Assembly: GCA_037179515.1 (NCBI GenBank)
Contig: JAXCGZ010021952.1
Coordinates: 1-15,000 of the forward strand
Length of the DNA stretch: 15,000 bases
Reading direction: 5' to 3'
Origin: Halocaridina rubra
Lineage: Eukaryota; Arthropoda; Malacostraca; Decapoda; Atyidae
Position numbers and translations under genes: made by a program. Positions 13,669-15,000 of the stretch are shown here, one piece after another. Under the pieces are notes generated by a model that was given only the letters and a program-made list of their open reading frames with translations, made no database searches and was not told where the DNA came from. Numbering within the stretch: the stretch's first letter is position 1; the number at the start of each line of letters is the position of its first letter.

Positions 13669-13794
13669 GACATCAGTCTCTAAATTTCTTATGCAACAAT
13701 TATATTCTTACAGCCGAGCAAAATGAAAGAGAGATCCCAAGAGGTAACTAAGTCTTTATATGACATTTACATGCTTAAAAGCTGAGAGAGAGAC

Positions 13795-14295
<501 letters not shown>

Positions 14296-14454
14296 CTATA
14301 ATGTAAACTGTATTACATTTTCATTTACATCATTCGCAAAATACTTCCACCATTCTACAACATTGTTGCCAAACTGAAGCTCTTTAAATGGTGCACTTTT
14401 TCCATGAAATGACATGTAAATTGGAAGAAAAAAACGGATGACTCTCAAAAACAT
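14296..14454 (-). other. Short ORF resembling a terminal exon, unidentified
   Basis: 52 codons plus TAG from an ATG at 14452-14454; the open frame extends upstream to about 14478. It reads FLPIYMSFHGKSAPFKELQF, then GNNVVEWWKYFANDVNEN. The tryptophan pair and mixed composition look more like real protein than most AT-rich chance ORFs here. CTGCAG just upstream (about 14459-14465) could be a 3' splice site, though its pyrimidine tract is poor. A polyadenylation hexamer lies downstream. Family not recognised. Confidence 0.25.
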
Positions 14455-14732
14455 TCTCCTCTGCAGTGTACTGCTCAGAAGTTAGAGACCTACTTTGATA
14501 TCTTTGATCTATTACATTTACTAGAAAGTGTGAAGGTGTCAGAGCTATGTTAATTTTTTGCTCAATGTATATCTATCTTGGTCTTATGCCTGTACCATTA
14601 TTACTTCTAAAAAAAACAGTTATAAAACAGAAAGAACCTGAGATGTTTTTTCATTCATTTTGCTTTTTCCAAAATGAAATAAATATATACTTTTTACCAT
14701 ACCCTTCATTTATTTTGTACTGGATTTTATAC

Positions 14733-15000
14733 ATTCAGATTTTTAGAAGGGTGATCATTGTCGAAACTTCAGACCTTAAAAATCATTTGAATATTATATC
14801 TCAAAAATCCGAGCAGATTATACCAAATAGACTTTGAGGATATAGCGAAAGTTAGATAGAATTATAAGAATATACAACAATAGAATGTTTCAAAACATAT
14901 AATAAAACAGGCCCTGATCCACCATTGTTTGAGGGGTTATTCTTAACATAATAGTCTTGAATTCATAAATACTAGAGAAATTATTCTTAATACTATGTAT
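14733..15000 (+). repeat. Copy C of the unnamed diverged repeat, running off the window
   Basis: It aligns with copy A from 1711 to 1872 and again near its right end, where TTATTCTTAA...AAATACTAGAGA..TTATTCTT (14938-14986) matches 2090-2143 closely. Relative to copy A, about 150-200 bases are missing between the two conserved blocks. The frame in its left part forms the tail of a 96-codon plus ORF (14547-14837), which I regard as accidental. The element continues past 15000. Confidence 0.55.

Noticed and set aside
14547..14837. 96-codon plus-strand ORF as a gene
   Set aside because: It runs into diverged repeat copy C, is rich in AT-driven residues, and has no recognisable domain.

Overview
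This is a non-coding stretch of an animal nuclear genome, crowded with microsatellites and relics of mobile elements. I found no intact cellular gene, rRNA, tRNA, operon or CRISPR array. By my count about 2.8 kb of the 15 kb (roughly 18%) is simple repeat. There are ten long (TA)n tracts, an 0.8-kb (AAC)n-based compound repeat, (AAT)n, (AG)n, (GATA)n and an (ACGT)/(ACAT)/(ACAG)/(AC) composite. Non-LTR retrotransposon fragments and tRNA-derived SINEs mark it as metazoan. The extreme microsatellite load resembles a decapod crustacean such as a penaeid shrimp. That assignment is inference; another marine invertebrate is possible.

Layout: 54-507 is microsatellite. At 508-1523 lies the 3' end of a CR1/Jockey-like LINE. 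Its reverse-transcriptase frame is still open and it sits between two (AC)n tracts. The AT-rich stretch 1574-2735 holds the longest copy (A) of an undescribed diverged repeat; further copies lie at 4121-4200 (B) and 14733-15000 (C). Between two (TA)n tracts, 2850-3272 is a GC-richer island with a protein-like relic. Region 4307-5318 is a giant compound microsatellite that starts with a perfect 72-bp duplication. A strong 15-bp inverted repeat sits at 5984-6056. Region 7596-8395 is an old, cryptic minisatellite with a period near 32 bp.

The right half carries an (AAT)n tract, a MITE-like inverted repeat (10653-10799), and a decayed RTE-clade LINE on the minus strand (11166-12013). A SINE with a perfect 15-bp target-site duplication is nested in that LINE. 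A second copy of the same SINE lies at 12816-13016 with its own duplication, directly after an older tRNA-like relic. Several short exon-like ORFs (9608-9814 plus; 10952-11142, 13027-13668 and 14296-14454 minus) have protein-like composition or plausible splice or polyadenylation signals, but I cannot identify them.

Nothing here works together as a pathway. The history is one of layered insertion: an old RTE LINE, then a SINE into it; a younger LINE inside (AC)n; and continuous microsatellite expansion. The best leads for something undescribed are the three-copy diverged family, the 32-bp cryptic minisatellite, the LINE housed in (AC)n, and the SINE with a GCAA-capped hairpin in its body.
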